Shown: positions 53,469 through 63,800 of the stretch, piece after piece | How the letters are laid out: each line of letters starts with the position of its first letter | Numbering within the stretch: the first letter of the stretch is position 1 | The notes under the pieces: generated by a model | Told to the model about the DNA's origin: nothing | Seen by the model: the letters and a program-made list of their open reading frames with translations, nothing else | Databases searched by the model: none | Made by a program: the position numbers and the translations under genes | NCBI GenBank assembly: GCA_012839565.1 | Contig: DUMZ01000019.1 | Span: 104,001-168,000 of the forward strand | Source of the DNA: Anaerolineaceae bacterium | Lineage (GTDB): Bacteria; Chloroflexota; Anaerolineae; Anaerolineales; Anaerolineaceae | Direction of reading: 5' to 3' | Length of the DNA stretch: 64,000 nt

Positions 53469-54587
53469 ATGAAAACATTCCGAAAAATGCTTTGCGCTTT
53501 AGCGCTTGTTGCTCTTTTGGTTTCCGGCTTTGGAGCGGCGCCAAAAGTTGCCGAGGCTCAAGCACCCGTTGAGAAACTCGCGGTGTTTGAATCATTCGGT
53601 GCTCCTAATTGATGGCATTGTGGAATCTCCGGTCCGGTGATTGATCAATTAGCTATCGACTACGCAGAAAGAAATATTGTATTTGTCGACTACACTATGG
53701 ATTGGGGTATTCCTAATCCAGTACTTTACCGGTATGAAGTTATTGAACGTACCGAACCTGGTTGGGGATTGACCTGGGCAATGGTCGACAGTGGACAAAG
53801 ATATTCCCGTGGTGCAGAAACACATGATGAAGCCGTCGAAAAATACACTGCAATGGTGGAATACGGCATCGCTCAGGAAGCGCTTGCTGATATAAGTGCC
53901 CAATATTGGGTCATAGATGACACAGCCTATTTCAAAGTAACGGTTCAAAATTTGAGTGGCGTAGACTTAAGTCAAGAAAACTCTGCCAGAGTATACGCCT
54001 TTGTAAAAGAAACCGGTATTCAATACGAAGATACGAACACAACCCATCACGCCTCACGTGGTGAAGGTATGACCCTTATTCCTAATTTAGCAGATCAGGA
54101 AACGGGCACCTATTATGTGTCTGTTCCACTACGCGAGATTACTGACTGGAATAATGTTGGTGCTTATGCTTTCGTTGATTACGAATATTCAACGGGTGGA
54201 CTTTTCTTGCAGTTGAATGCCACAGAAGCTACAAAAATCGACTTTGTGCCTGTATTAACGGTTGGCCCAACGCGAATTACACTTACTATTCCTGACAATT
54301 TAACCGAAATCCCGCCTCAAGATATTAGAATAATGGCAGGGTCTGAGATTTCATGGGTGACTGAAGCAAATCGTCCATGGATTAATGTTAATGTTGAAGA
54401 AGGAACAGGGCCTGCTGGAATTGTTCTTGACATTAACGCTTTTACTTTACGTAAAGGAAATAACCGGGCGACATTGTTGGTGAAGGACATAAACAGCGAT
54501 TCTTTCGCCAGTGTTGAAATTGATATTTTAGTGGAAGCAAAAGCGCCGCCTCCTTATTCGCTCTATATACCACTTCTTACGAAGTAA
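53469..54587 (+). CDS. secreted thioredoxin-like protein with in-frame UGA, candidate selenoprotein
   Basis: Read through the TGA at 53610-53612, this is a 372-residue exported protein. AAAGGAG precedes the ATG and residues 1-30 form a signal peptide. The region FESFGAPN-U48-WHC51-GISGPVIDQLAIDYAERNI resembles the start of Omp28/thioredoxin-like domains (EFTGxWCxxC..AxDxLA), with Sec taking the first Cys of CxxC. There are no other stops, and the frame stays protein-like from ATG to the end. A BACON/Ig-like domain follows (about 270-355) and the tail ends YSLYIPLLTK. A SECIS-like hairpin follows the UGA. The alternatives are a pseudogene or a sequencing error; downstream translation from another start would lose the signal peptide. 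The selenocysteine machinery is not in this window. Confidence 0.75.
53610..53642 (+). promoter_or_regulatory. bacterial SECIS-like hairpin after the in-frame UGA
   Basis: Eighteen nucleotides after the TGA (53610-53612) the loop GGTCC (53631-53635) begins. It is closed by AATC-T-CC (53624-53630) pairing with GG-T-GATT (53636-53642), with one T-T mismatch in the stem. Bacterial SECIS elements have a small hairpin with G/U in the apical loop, 16-37 nt after the UGA, and an unpaired U in the stem. All are seen here. Confidence 0.6.
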
Positions 54588-54604
54588 AAGCCTAAACTAC
54601 GCAC

Positions 54605-54631
54605 AAAGCCCCGTACACACGGGGCTTTTTT
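54605..54631 (+). terminator. terminator after the candidate selenoprotein gene
   Basis: AAAGCCCCGT (54605-54614) pairs perfectly with ACGGGGCTTT (54619-54628) across a 4-nt loop and is followed by more Ts. Confidence 0.9.
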
Positions 54632-54716
54632 CATAAAAAAGCTTTAGTTATTCATAAAAAACTATACAGTTTTCTTCTTAAACGGTACAATTATACAAAG
54701 ATCCAAGGAGCGCGCA

Positions 54717-55898
54717 ATGAGTGAAAACACACAAATAGAAAGCAATCCCTTGCAAACAATACTAGAGGAATTTCCACGCCAAAAACCATCACCAGCTCAT
54801 GATATGGACCAGGAAGAAGTCCTGCGCGTGCTTGAGCTAGCTGAGATAGCCAGCGTTCCACTGGTGGTTGCGGGTGGTTGGGCGGTTGATGCGCTTTTGG
54901 GTTGGCAAACAAGACCGCATGGCGACCTGGACCTGGCGATAAACCGTGCTCATTTAGTGCGATTTTTGGGAATATTGAGCAGGATTGGTTATGGCTTTGT
55001 GAACGAAGCCCATGCCAATGATAAAAGCTATATATTGGATAATGGCGTTGGACACCAAATTGAAATTCATGTTTATACGCGCGATGATAAAGGGCGCATT
55101 ATTAGTGGTTCACGCTATCCAAGCAATTCGCTCAGTGGACAAGGCAAAATCGGACACTTAAAAGTTAGTTGTGTTGCGCCTGAGTGGCTGATTGACTCCT
55201 ATACCGAAAAAGAAATCAACGAAAAGACCTTACAGGATCTGAAGTACATAAGCAATTTGTTCCGTTTGGAACTGCCGATTGAATTTAAAGAGTATGATGA
55301 CAGCTTGTATTCCCAACATGCGCAAAAATATCGTGTTTTGCCTTCCGATTTTGAACTTATCGAACCGAAAACAGGGCATGATTATTCTGAACTTGTACTA
55401 TGCTTAGCTGATGTGGAACAGCAAATTGCAGAAGATGTGCGACAAAATGAGGCGGCTCGATTTGAAAAAGTTTTTATGGAAACGGCACCCAACCCACTTA
55501 TTGCGGCGAATTTCGATTTGCGCACCGGCTTGCTTCTAAAGCGAAACGATGAACTTGTTGGCGCAATCGAACTTGGGCCCGTTCGCTCTGCATTGACTGG
55601 AGCAGGTGAAGAAGGCAAAATCTGGCAGATTAAACAAATTCGCATGGGTCAATTTGCTGGATATGCAAGGATATTTCAATATATAATAAAAGAAGCTAGC
55701 AAATGGGCTTGTGGGCATGGAGCTAACCAATTGCGCGTCGCGCCATTGGATGACATCAGCACCAACCGGCCTGCCCATTTGAAAGAATACGACTTTGCGC
55801 ATATCGGATATGCCACCAAGTATGAGCAAATTGGCTTTGAACCACTTACTGGTGAAACATTACAAAGACTTGTATTGGTAAAAAGGCTTGACGAATAA
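54717..55898 (+). CDS. lincosamide/aminoglycoside-type nucleotidyltransferase fused to a GNAT-like domain
   Basis: This 393-residue protein joins two modules. The N-terminal part (about 25-180) resembles LnuA and ANT(2'')-type antibiotic nucleotidyltransferases: VVAGGWAVDALLGWQTRPHGDLDLAINRA carries the GGW, D and DxD features, and IEIHVYTRD supplies a later acidic residue. The C-terminal part (about 250-393) resembles a GNAT acetyltransferase (IWQIKQIRMG, ASKWACGHGANQLRVA, YEQIGFEPL). Its acetyl-CoA loop RxxGxG is not clear (QFAGYARI). AAGGAGCG is the ribosome site. A modifying enzyme of drug-like substrates is possible, but resistance is not shown. Confidence 0.7.
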   Translation: MSENTQIESNPLQTILEEFPRQKPSPAHDMDQEEVLRVLELAEIASVPLVVAGGWAVDALLGWQTRPHGDLDLAINRAHLVRFLGILSRIGYGFVNEAHANDKSYILDNGVGHQIEIHVYTRDDKGRIISGSRYPSNSLSGQGKIGHLKVSCVAPEWLIDSYTEKEINEKTLQDLKYISNLFRLELPIEFKEYDDSLYSQHAQKYRVLPSDFELIEPKTGHDYSELVLCLADVEQQIAEDVRQNEAARFEKVFMETAPNPLIAANFDLRTGLLLKRNDELVGAIELGPVRSALTGAGEEGKIWQIKQIRMGQFAGYARIFQYIIKEASKWACGHGANQLRVAPLDDISTNRPAHLKEYDFAHIGYATKYEQIGFEPLTGETLQRLVLVKRLDE

Positions 55899-55913
55899 TT
55901 ACTCAAAGAACAG

Positions 55914-55942
55914 AAAAAAAGCTCTCATATCGAGAGTTTTTT
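55914..55942. terminator. bidirectional terminator before nagB
   Basis: CTCTC (55922-55926) pairs with GAGAG (55932-55936), extended by an A7 tract on the left and T6 on the right. It can serve both convergent genes. Confidence 0.7.
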
Positions 55943-55973
55943 AATCGTTAAACATTGGAAGTTAAATTTTTGC

Positions 55974-56699
55974 TTACAACTTTGATCTTGCTTCTGCATC
56001 AGCGATAATAATGACGTTTGGATGAAGTTGCAGAATTGATGCGGGTACCATGGGATCAATCGGGCCGTTAAGGGTTCGCTCAAGTGCTTCAGCTTTTTTA
56101 TCTGAACTTACAAGCAAAAGGATTAATCGGCTATTGAGAATGAAACGCATACCAACCGTAACAGCCTGATGTGGTACCGCTTCATTGGTTTTGAAAAAGT
56201 GACCGTTTGCAGCCATTGTGGATTTGTCCAAATTAACCAATCGTGTAAAGGGATGGAAGGTGCTATCTGGTTCATTGAAAGCAATATGTCCAGTGGTGCC
56301 TAAGCCTAAAATTTGCAAGTCCATCCCCCCCATATCCCTGGCAAGTTGGTCATAAGCCTGACATTCAGAGGTCATGTCCTGGGGTAAGCTGTTAGGAATA
56401 TGTGTTGAAGCTTTGTTGATGTTTATATGGTCAAAGAAGTAGTGATTCATGTAATAGTGGTAACTGTTTCTGTCATTTTCTTTTAGACCGTAATATTCGT
56501 CGAGATTGAAAGTTGTTATTGCGCTAAAGTCCAGCCCTTCTTCTTTATGAAGTCTGACAAGTTCATTGTAACAACCCAGGGGCGTTGAACCTGTGGCAAG
56601 TCCCAGGATGCTGTTTGGCTTTTGGCGAACTTGCCTAGCGACGATTTCTGCAGCCTTAAGGCTAAGTGTTTGATAATCTGGTACTGATAATAATTTCAT
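55974..56699 (-). CDS. nagB: glucosamine-6-phosphate deaminase
   Basis: This 241-residue enzyme turns glucosamine-6-phosphate into fructose-6-phosphate and ammonia. ILGLATGSTPLGCYNELVRLHKEEGLDFSAITTFNLDEYYGL gives the phosphate loop and the catalytic Asp. LQILGLGTTGHIAFNEPDS supplies the His and Glu. It is slightly short at the C-terminus relative to E. coli NagB, as in many allosteric-site-free bacterial forms. It fits use of amino sugars from cell-wall or chitin breakdown. No nagA is adjacent. Confidence 0.93.
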   Translation of the reverse strand: MKLLSVPDYQTLSLKAAEIVARQVRQKPNSILGLATGSTPLGCYNELVRLHKEEGLDFSAITTFNLDEYYGLKENDRNSYHYYMNHYFFDHININKASTHIPNSLPQDMTSECQAYDQLARDMGGMDLQILGLGTTGHIAFNEPDSTFHPFTRLVNLDKSTMAANGHFFKTNEAVPHQAVTVGMRFILNSRLILLLVSSDKKAEALERTLNGPIDPMVPASILQLHPNVIIIADAEARSKL

Positions 56700-56824
56700 A
56701 TAAGTCCTTATTAGCGTAGGCTGAAAAGAGAATCAGCCAGGATTTGTGATATTTTAACTTAAAAGGCGAAATGTGTACATACAAAATCTCTTCCAAGCAA
56801 AAGCTTGTAAGCAGGCACATAAAA

Positions 56825-56840
56825 TGTTCCACGTGAAACA
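56825..56840. other. parS-like site (one mismatch)
   Basis: TGTTCCACGTGAAACA differs at one base from the near-universal bacterial parS palindrome TGTTTCACGTGAAACA, which ParB binds to segregate chromosomes. It lies in a gene-free region 541 bp from a perfect copy. Confidence 0.8.
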
Positions 56841-56940
56841 CTTACCAAAATTGCAATTATCAAAAATGGATTCATCCAGTCTGGACAGCTGGCTGGATGA
56901 AAGATGATATGTGGAACGATGGGATAATTAAAAGAAAAAA

Positions 56941-57013
56941 TGCTCTCGGCGTGATTCGAACACGCAACCGTCTGCTCCGCAAGCAGGTGCTCTATCCATT
57001 AAGCTACGAGAGC
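56941..57013 (-). tRNA. tRNA-Arg (anticodon GCG)
   Basis: This 73-nt cloverleaf has acceptor GCTCTCG/CGAGAGC, D-stem GCTT/GAGC, anticodon loop TTGCGGA (anticodon GCG; plus-strand 56978-56980) and T-stem GCGTG/CACGC. The discriminator is A and no CCA is encoded. The outer anticodon-stem pair is a C-A mismatch. Most bacteria read CGN codons with an ACG anticodon edited to inosine, so GCG is uncommon. Confidence 0.9.
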
Positions 57014-57366
57014 GTTTTTCAACGTCCGATATTCTACACCTAAAAAATGATTTGGTCAAGCTTTGGTTACAATTTATCGCAAGGCTATTATGGAGCTTTT
57101 ATAAGGCTCTATAAGCGAATTAAAAGAATTAGGGGTGGCTCAAAGAAACAGATGATAATCGACAACGAAGAGAGCCATAATAATTGACATTGTATAGAAA
57201 GACTAGCTTTCTGACAATTTGAAAATTTGAAGGCTTGGTAAGGAAAAACAATAGTTGTTTTCCTTAACAGCATAAGACTGAAAAAATTAGTGTGCGGTTT
57301 GCGAGACTGGATGCAATAAAACTCCGAAATCGTGTCACACAGAGAAGATTCTAAAGATAATTCATT
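57014..57366. other. gene-free region with several hairpins
   Basis: No credible ORF is seen. It contains three inverted repeats: TGGCTC/GAGCCA (57136-57141, 57172-57177), AGAAAG/CTTTCT (57196-57201, 57207-57212), and TAAGGAAAAACAA/TTGTTTTCCTTA (57239-57251, 57255-57266, one extra A). The last resembles a terminator. Together with the parS sites they may form a structured centromere-like or RNA-coding segment. Confidence 0.4.
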
Positions 57367-57382
57367 TGTTTCACGTGAAACA
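57367..57382. other. parS site (perfect)
   Basis: TGTTTCACGTGAAACA is an exact 16-bp match to the conserved parS palindrome bound by ParB/Spo0J. parS sites cluster near replication origins, and a DnaA-box cluster lies 11 kb away. Confidence 0.95.
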
Positions 57383-57835
57383 TTTGGAGTCTTTGTAACT
57401 CCTTAAGTTCATGTTTTATGCCGTGATGTCCAGCTTGTTAAACTATTGAATGGCAGGTTTTAATTAAGGCGCTTTCTATTAAATGCTAATCTCAGGCAAG
57501 ATGATTAGTGGGACTGGCTTGACGCAAAAAGATTCCTAAGAAACGGGATTTCCAAAACACACACTTAATTTGCGTAAATAATCATCGGCGGATTGGTTAA
57601 TAGTGATATCTGTTTTGACACATAAAGTTGCGCGTAGATTAATGTTGTTTGGCGTAATACGTCCAGTTTTGTTCCGGTAATTAACGCCAAGGTGTTTGAA
57701 AAGGTTTACCAGTCTATTAATCAGGATTTACAAGAACCTTGCAAAATAAGAGACAACAATCTGCTAAATCTTCGCTAAAGCATGATAAACTTATAAGGCT
57801 ATGTGTGTGTGAATCCTAATTTCCAAGGAGGAAAA
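57383..57835. other. gene-free leader region of the large nuclease gene
   Basis: About 450 bp with no credible ORF. It contains a TTGACA at 57615-57620 with a poor -10, and a dyad TTGGCGT (57649-57655) / ACGCCAA (57684-57690). A good AAGGAGG ribosome site lies just before the ATG at 57836. No riboswitch or RNA family is recognised. Confidence 0.4.
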
Positions 57836-60800
57836 ATGTCCCGAAAAATTCTATATCTATCTTTAGTAATTTCTTTAGTCTTGGGTATGCTTGGCTTGCA
57901 GCCCCCCAACCGGTTCAAGCTGCCAGCACCCTGAAGATTAGCCAGGTCTACGGTGGCGGCGGCGGTAGCGGTGCCCCGTACACGCACGACTTTATTGAAA
58001 TCTTTAATGCCGGTACGACTGCCGTCTCGCTGGATGGACTGTCCCTTCAATATGCTAGTGCTCGTGGTACCGGAAACTTTGGTGGTAACTCAGGCCAGTT
58101 GACCGAACTTCCTAATGTCAGCCTGGAACCTGGGCAGTATTTCCTGGTGCAAGAAGCTGGCGACGCGAACGGTCAGCCACTGCCAGTACCAGACCATATT
58201 GACCCAACGCCAATCGCCATAGGCGCTGCCAGTGGAAAAGTTGTTTTGGTAACGGGTACAACATCCTTAGGCTGTAATGGTAGCTCAACTCCATGTAATG
58301 CTGACCAGCTGGCAAGGATCATTGACTTGGTTGGTTTTGGCACGGCAAACTACTATGAAGGAGCCGCTGCAGCCCCCACGTTAAGCACCGTGCTTTCAGC
58401 GCAACGCAAATCAGGTGGCTGCCAGGACACGGACGAAAACGGCGATGACTTTGAAGCACTCGCGCCCGCGCCACGCAATACAGCAACAGCAGTCAACCTA
58501 TGTGGACCTGTAGTAAATCCAGACGCGGTATTCTTCTCGGAGTACCTTGAAGGCTCTAGCAACAACAAAGCACTTGAAATCTACAATGCCACCGGCGCGG
58601 ATTTGGATCTTTCGGACATTCGCGTCGAGCTTTATGCCAATGGTGCTACGACGCCTGGTAATCAACAAGTTTTATCAGGCACTTTAGCGAATGATGATGT
58701 TTATGTCATTGCAAATGCAGCAGCAGCTCCTGAGATACTGGCGGTCGCTGATATCACAAGCACAGTTACCTATTTCAACGGTGATGATGCCCTGGTCCTG
58801 CGCAGAATTTCAACGGACGCTGTCCTTGACAGTATCGGGCAGGTTGGACACCGACCTTCCAACCCAGCGTATTGGGGTTCAGGCGATGTTCGTACGGCAG
58901 ACCGAACAATTGTAAGAATGCCTGATATTTGTTCTGGTGACACTGATCCTTTTGATGTCTATGATCCGGTGCCTGAATGGCTTGGTTATCCGGTAGATAC
59001 ATTCATTTATCTCGGCTCACACACGTCCAACTGTTTTGGTCCTGCTCCCACCGGCCCCACGGTTGAGTCGATTGTTCCTGCTTCCGGTGCGAACGTTCCC
59101 AAAACTACTGATATCACCATCACCTTCAGCGAAGCGGTAACCGTGAGCACTGGCTGGTACGATATTACCTGTAGCGTATCAGGCACTCATACGGCTGTGG
59201 TAACTGACGCCAACCCTGTTTACACCTTAAATCCAGATGTTGATTTTGACACGGGTGAAACTTGTACGGTCACCATCAACAAAGATTTGGTTGTCAACGC
59301 TGCCAACGAAACGATGCCAGCTGATTTCGTTTCCTCATTCAACATTGTGGCAGGTTGTGGCGATCCCTTTACTGCCATTTATGACATTCAGGGTTCTGGC
59401 GATGCCAGCCCAATTGTTGGACAAACGGTAACTACCGAAGGCGTCGTGACAGCCAACTTCCAGGTGGGTGGCAAGAATGGTTATTTCATTCAAGATCCTG
59501 TTGGTGATGGCGACCCCACAACTTCAGATGGTATCTTTGTGTACAGCACAAACCCAACCGTCAACGTTGGCGATGCCTTGCGCATTACCGGTAAAGTGAG
59601 TGAATACTACAATCTGACCCAGATTACACCTACCAGCCCCGCGACAGTGATGGTCTGTGGTACCGGTCAAACCATTGAACCGGTTGAGCTGACCCTGCCT
59701 ACCACCGCACCAAGAAGCTACGAAGCTTATGAAGGTATGCTGGTTACTTTCCCACAGGCTCTTTACATTTCTGAATATTACAACTACGACCGCTATGGCG
59801 AAATCGTGCTGGCAAGCAGCCGTCATTTCAGCCCCACACATTCCAATGAACCGGGCGCGGACGCCAATGCCGCTGAATTGGCTTACCAGCTGGATATGAT
59901 CAAGGTTGATGACACACTTGGTACCCAAAATCCGCCTTACTTGCGCCATCCTGATGGTAGCCAGTTCACCAAAGAGCATTATTTCCGCGGCGGAGATACG
60001 ATAACTGGACTCACTGGCGTGATGGATTACAACTTCAGCGAGTATAAAATCCAGCCAGTTGGCACAGCTACATACACATCACTCAACGAACGCCCAGCCG
60101 CGCCATCACTCGTGGCAGGCGAAATCCGCATTGCCAGCCTGAACGTGCTCAACTACTTTGTGACCATCGATAACGCGGGTAATATTTGTGGGCCTGCTGG
60201 TAACATGAATTGTCGTGGCGCGGATACAGCGGAAGAATTTACCCGTCAGCGCACCAAAATCATTGCCGCTATTTTAGGCATGGAAGCGGATGTTATTGGC
60301 TTGATTGAAATCGAAAACGAACATCCTAACATTGCAGCTGATGCCGCAGTCATTGACCTTGTGGAAGGCCTCAATGCTGCTACCGCGCCGGGTACTTACG
60401 CCTACGTGGCAACGGGTAACATTGGCACGGATGCTATCAAACAAGCTTTCATCTACAAACCTGCCAAGGTTGACCAGGTTGGCACCTTTGCTGTTTTGGA
60501 TGAGACTTTTGATCCCGCCTATGACACTACCCGCAACAGACCCAGCCTCGCGGTAAGCTTTAAAGATAAAATTACCAATGAAATCTTTACTGTTTCCGTA
60601 AACCACTTCAAATCGAAAGGTTCCGCTTGCGAGGGTGATCCGGATCTCGGTGATGGTCAAGGCAACTGTAACCTTACCCGTACCGCTGCAGCGGAAGTTT
60701 TGGTGGACTGGCTTGAAACAGACCCAACCGACGCGGGTTCCGGCATGTACGTCATTATCGGTGACCTTAATTCCTATGCCAAAGAAGACCCCATCGACGC

Positions 60801-63800
60801 GATCAAACTTGGCGCGGATGGTATCGCAGATACCGCGGATGACGTTATCAACTTGGTGGAACGTTTCCGCGCTGATAATGCCTATGGCTACGTATATGAC
60901 GGGCGTACGGGCTATTTGGATCATGCCCTGGCAAACAAGAAATTTGCCTCCTACGTCTTGGATGCCAATTTCTGGAATATCAATGCTGACGAAGCTGATG
61001 TTTTCGACTATGATATGACCTTCAAACCTGTGGAACAGCAACAGCTTTACAGTCCAGACGCTTATCGCTCTTCTGACCACGACCCGGTTTTGATTAGTCT
61101 CATTCTCAACCATCCACCTACTGCTGTGGATGATGAATATACAACTGAAAAGAATGTCGCTTTGAATGTCCCCGCGCCTGGTGTTTTGTCAAACGATACT
61201 GACCCGAACATCTACGACAAGATTACGGCTTCGTTGGTGGACGGCAGCGGTCCTGCTAATGGAACGCTGGTGTTCAACGAAGACGGCAGTTTTGTTTATA
61301 CACCCAACACAGATTTTGTTGGCACGGACACCTTCCAATACACAATGCATGCTACACCCGGCTTGATGGCGGAATATAGCGACACTGCCACGGTGACAAT
61401 TACTGTGTTTCAGCCAAACACAGCGCCTTCTCTTTATCCCATTGATGATCAAACGGTAGCAGCGCTAGATACTTTAACGTTTGCTACTGAGGCAACTGAC
61501 CCAGACTTGCCTGAACAAACTTTGACCTTTAGCCTAATAGGTGCACCTGAAGGTGCCAGTATTGACCCGGCAACTGGTGTCTTTACCTGGACTCCAACTG
61601 CTGCCCAGGCTGATCAGGTCTATAACTTTACCGTGAAAGTTTGCGATGATGGCACACCTATTCTTTGCGATGAGCAACCAGTTAAAGTGACTGTAACACC
61701 TCCAAACCAGGCTCCAAATCTCTATCCGATTACTGATAAAACGGTAGATGAACTGGTAGAGTTGTCATTTATAGCCAAGGCTACAGATCCTGACGGTCCC
61801 ACACAGACTCTGACTTATAGCTTGACCAATGCTCCAGATGGTGCTGTCATAAATGCTGCCAGTGGACTGTTCACCTGGACTCCCACTGAAGCCCAAGGTC
61901 CCGGCGTATACAACATTACCGTTAAAGTTTGCGATGATGGTAGTCCAATCCTTTGTGATGAAGAGTCATTTAATGTAACTGTAAACGAAGTCAACCTTGC
62001 GCCAAGCATTGAACCAGCACTTGAAGATATGACCATCAACGAGATGGAACTCACCAGCTTCACGGTTGTAGCTGTTGATCCCGATTTGCCTGAGAATACC
62101 TTAACCTTTAGTTTGGTCGGCGCTCCGACTGGCGCGGCGATTAACGCGGCCACCGGCGAATTTACCTGGACACCCACAGAATTGCAGGGTCCTGGTGTTT
62201 ACACCTTCACGGTAAAAGTCTGTGATAATGGCGAACCTGTACTCTGTGATGAGCAAGCGTTGACCATCACAGTGTTAGAAGTCAACCGAACACCAGTCTT
62301 CCTTTATCCCATCGAAGATAAAACGATCGATGAACTTACAGAAGTTACTTACAATCTCAATGCAGCAGACCCGGATAAGCCTGCTCAAACCATCAGCTAT
62401 AGCATGGAAAATGCCCCTGAAGGCGCAACGCTGAATCCTTCAACAGCCATCTTCAGCTGGACGCCTACCGAAGCTCAAGGTCCTGGTGTTTATACCATTA
62501 CCTTTAAAGCATGCGATAATGGCGATCCTGTAAAATGTGCTGAAGCTGAAGTGACCATTACGGTGCTTGAAGTTAACTTACCCCCTGTCATTGACCCTAT
62601 TCCAAACCAGGAAGTTGATGAGCTGGAACTGCTAACCTTTACTGCAATTGCATCTGACCCCGATATTCCAGCGCAGACTCTGGCGTTTAGCCTGAAGAAT
62701 GCACCAGAAGGTGCAACTATTGACCCGATTACCGGTGTCTTTACCTGGACGCCCAATGTTAATCAGGGTACACAAACCTATCTCTTCCAAGTCTGCGTGA
62801 GCGATGGCGCGATTGAAGTTTGCACTAACGTGAATGTAACCGTCAACAACGTTGACTTTGCGCCCATTGCCGTGGATGATGCTTACACGACTGATGAAGA
62901 TATCGTTCTCACTGTTGCTGCCCCGGGTGTACTCGAAAACGACACTGATCCCGACAGCCCCGTTTTAACCGCGGTTTTGGTCGATTCCGTTAGCCATGGT
63001 GAACTTGTGCTCAATGCTGATGGCAGCTTTGTTTACACGCCTGACCAAGACTACAACGGAACCGATAGCTTCACCTACAAAGCCAGCGATGGTGCACTCG
63101 AAAGTGAAGTGGCAACTGTGACCATTACCATTAATCCGGTCAATGATGCACCTGTTGCTGTAGATGACGCCTATACTGTGGCTGAAGACAACGTTCTAAC
63201 AGTTGCCGCACCTGGTGTTCTCGAAAACGACTATGATGTTGATGGCGATGTACTCAGCGCGACATTGCGAACGAATGTGAGCCACGGTGTTTTGGTTCTG
63301 CTCTCAGATGGATCCTTCACTTACACACCTGACCAAGACTTCTTTGGTACGGATAGCTTTACTTACACCTTGTTAAGCCATCCACAACCTGATAGTGGCT
63401 GGACCGATTGGGCAACTGTAACCATTACCGTTACACCTGTCAACGATGCCCCAGTATTGGATGAAATTCCAGACTTCACCATTCCTGAGCTGGAACTCTT
63501 CACCTTCACCGCGTTTGCGACCGATGTTGACGATACTGAATTGACCTTCAGCCTTGTTGACCCAGTTGAAGGTGCCGAGATTGACCCCGAAACCGGTGAA
63601 TTCACCTGGACGCCCACTCACGAACAAATCGGTGAGCATGAGTTTATCTTGTGTGTCAGTGACGGTGAGCTTGAAGATTGCCAGACCTTCACAATCACGG
63701 TTATAGCTGTCAACGCTGAGCCGATTGCTGTGGAAGATGAATATACGTTGAATCAAGACACAATACTTGTTGTTGATGCACCTGGTGTGCTTGAAAACGA

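Noticed and set aside
53637..54587. Shorter ORF taken as a complete gene starting after the TGA
   Set aside because: It would start at a GTG-type codon without ribosome site inside the thioredoxin-like domain and would lack the signal peptide that is in frame upstream.
54717..55898. Clear antibiotic-resistance gene
   Set aside because: The fold resembles Lnu/ANT enzymes but substrate residues cannot be verified and the fused domain is unusual, so resistance is not claimed.
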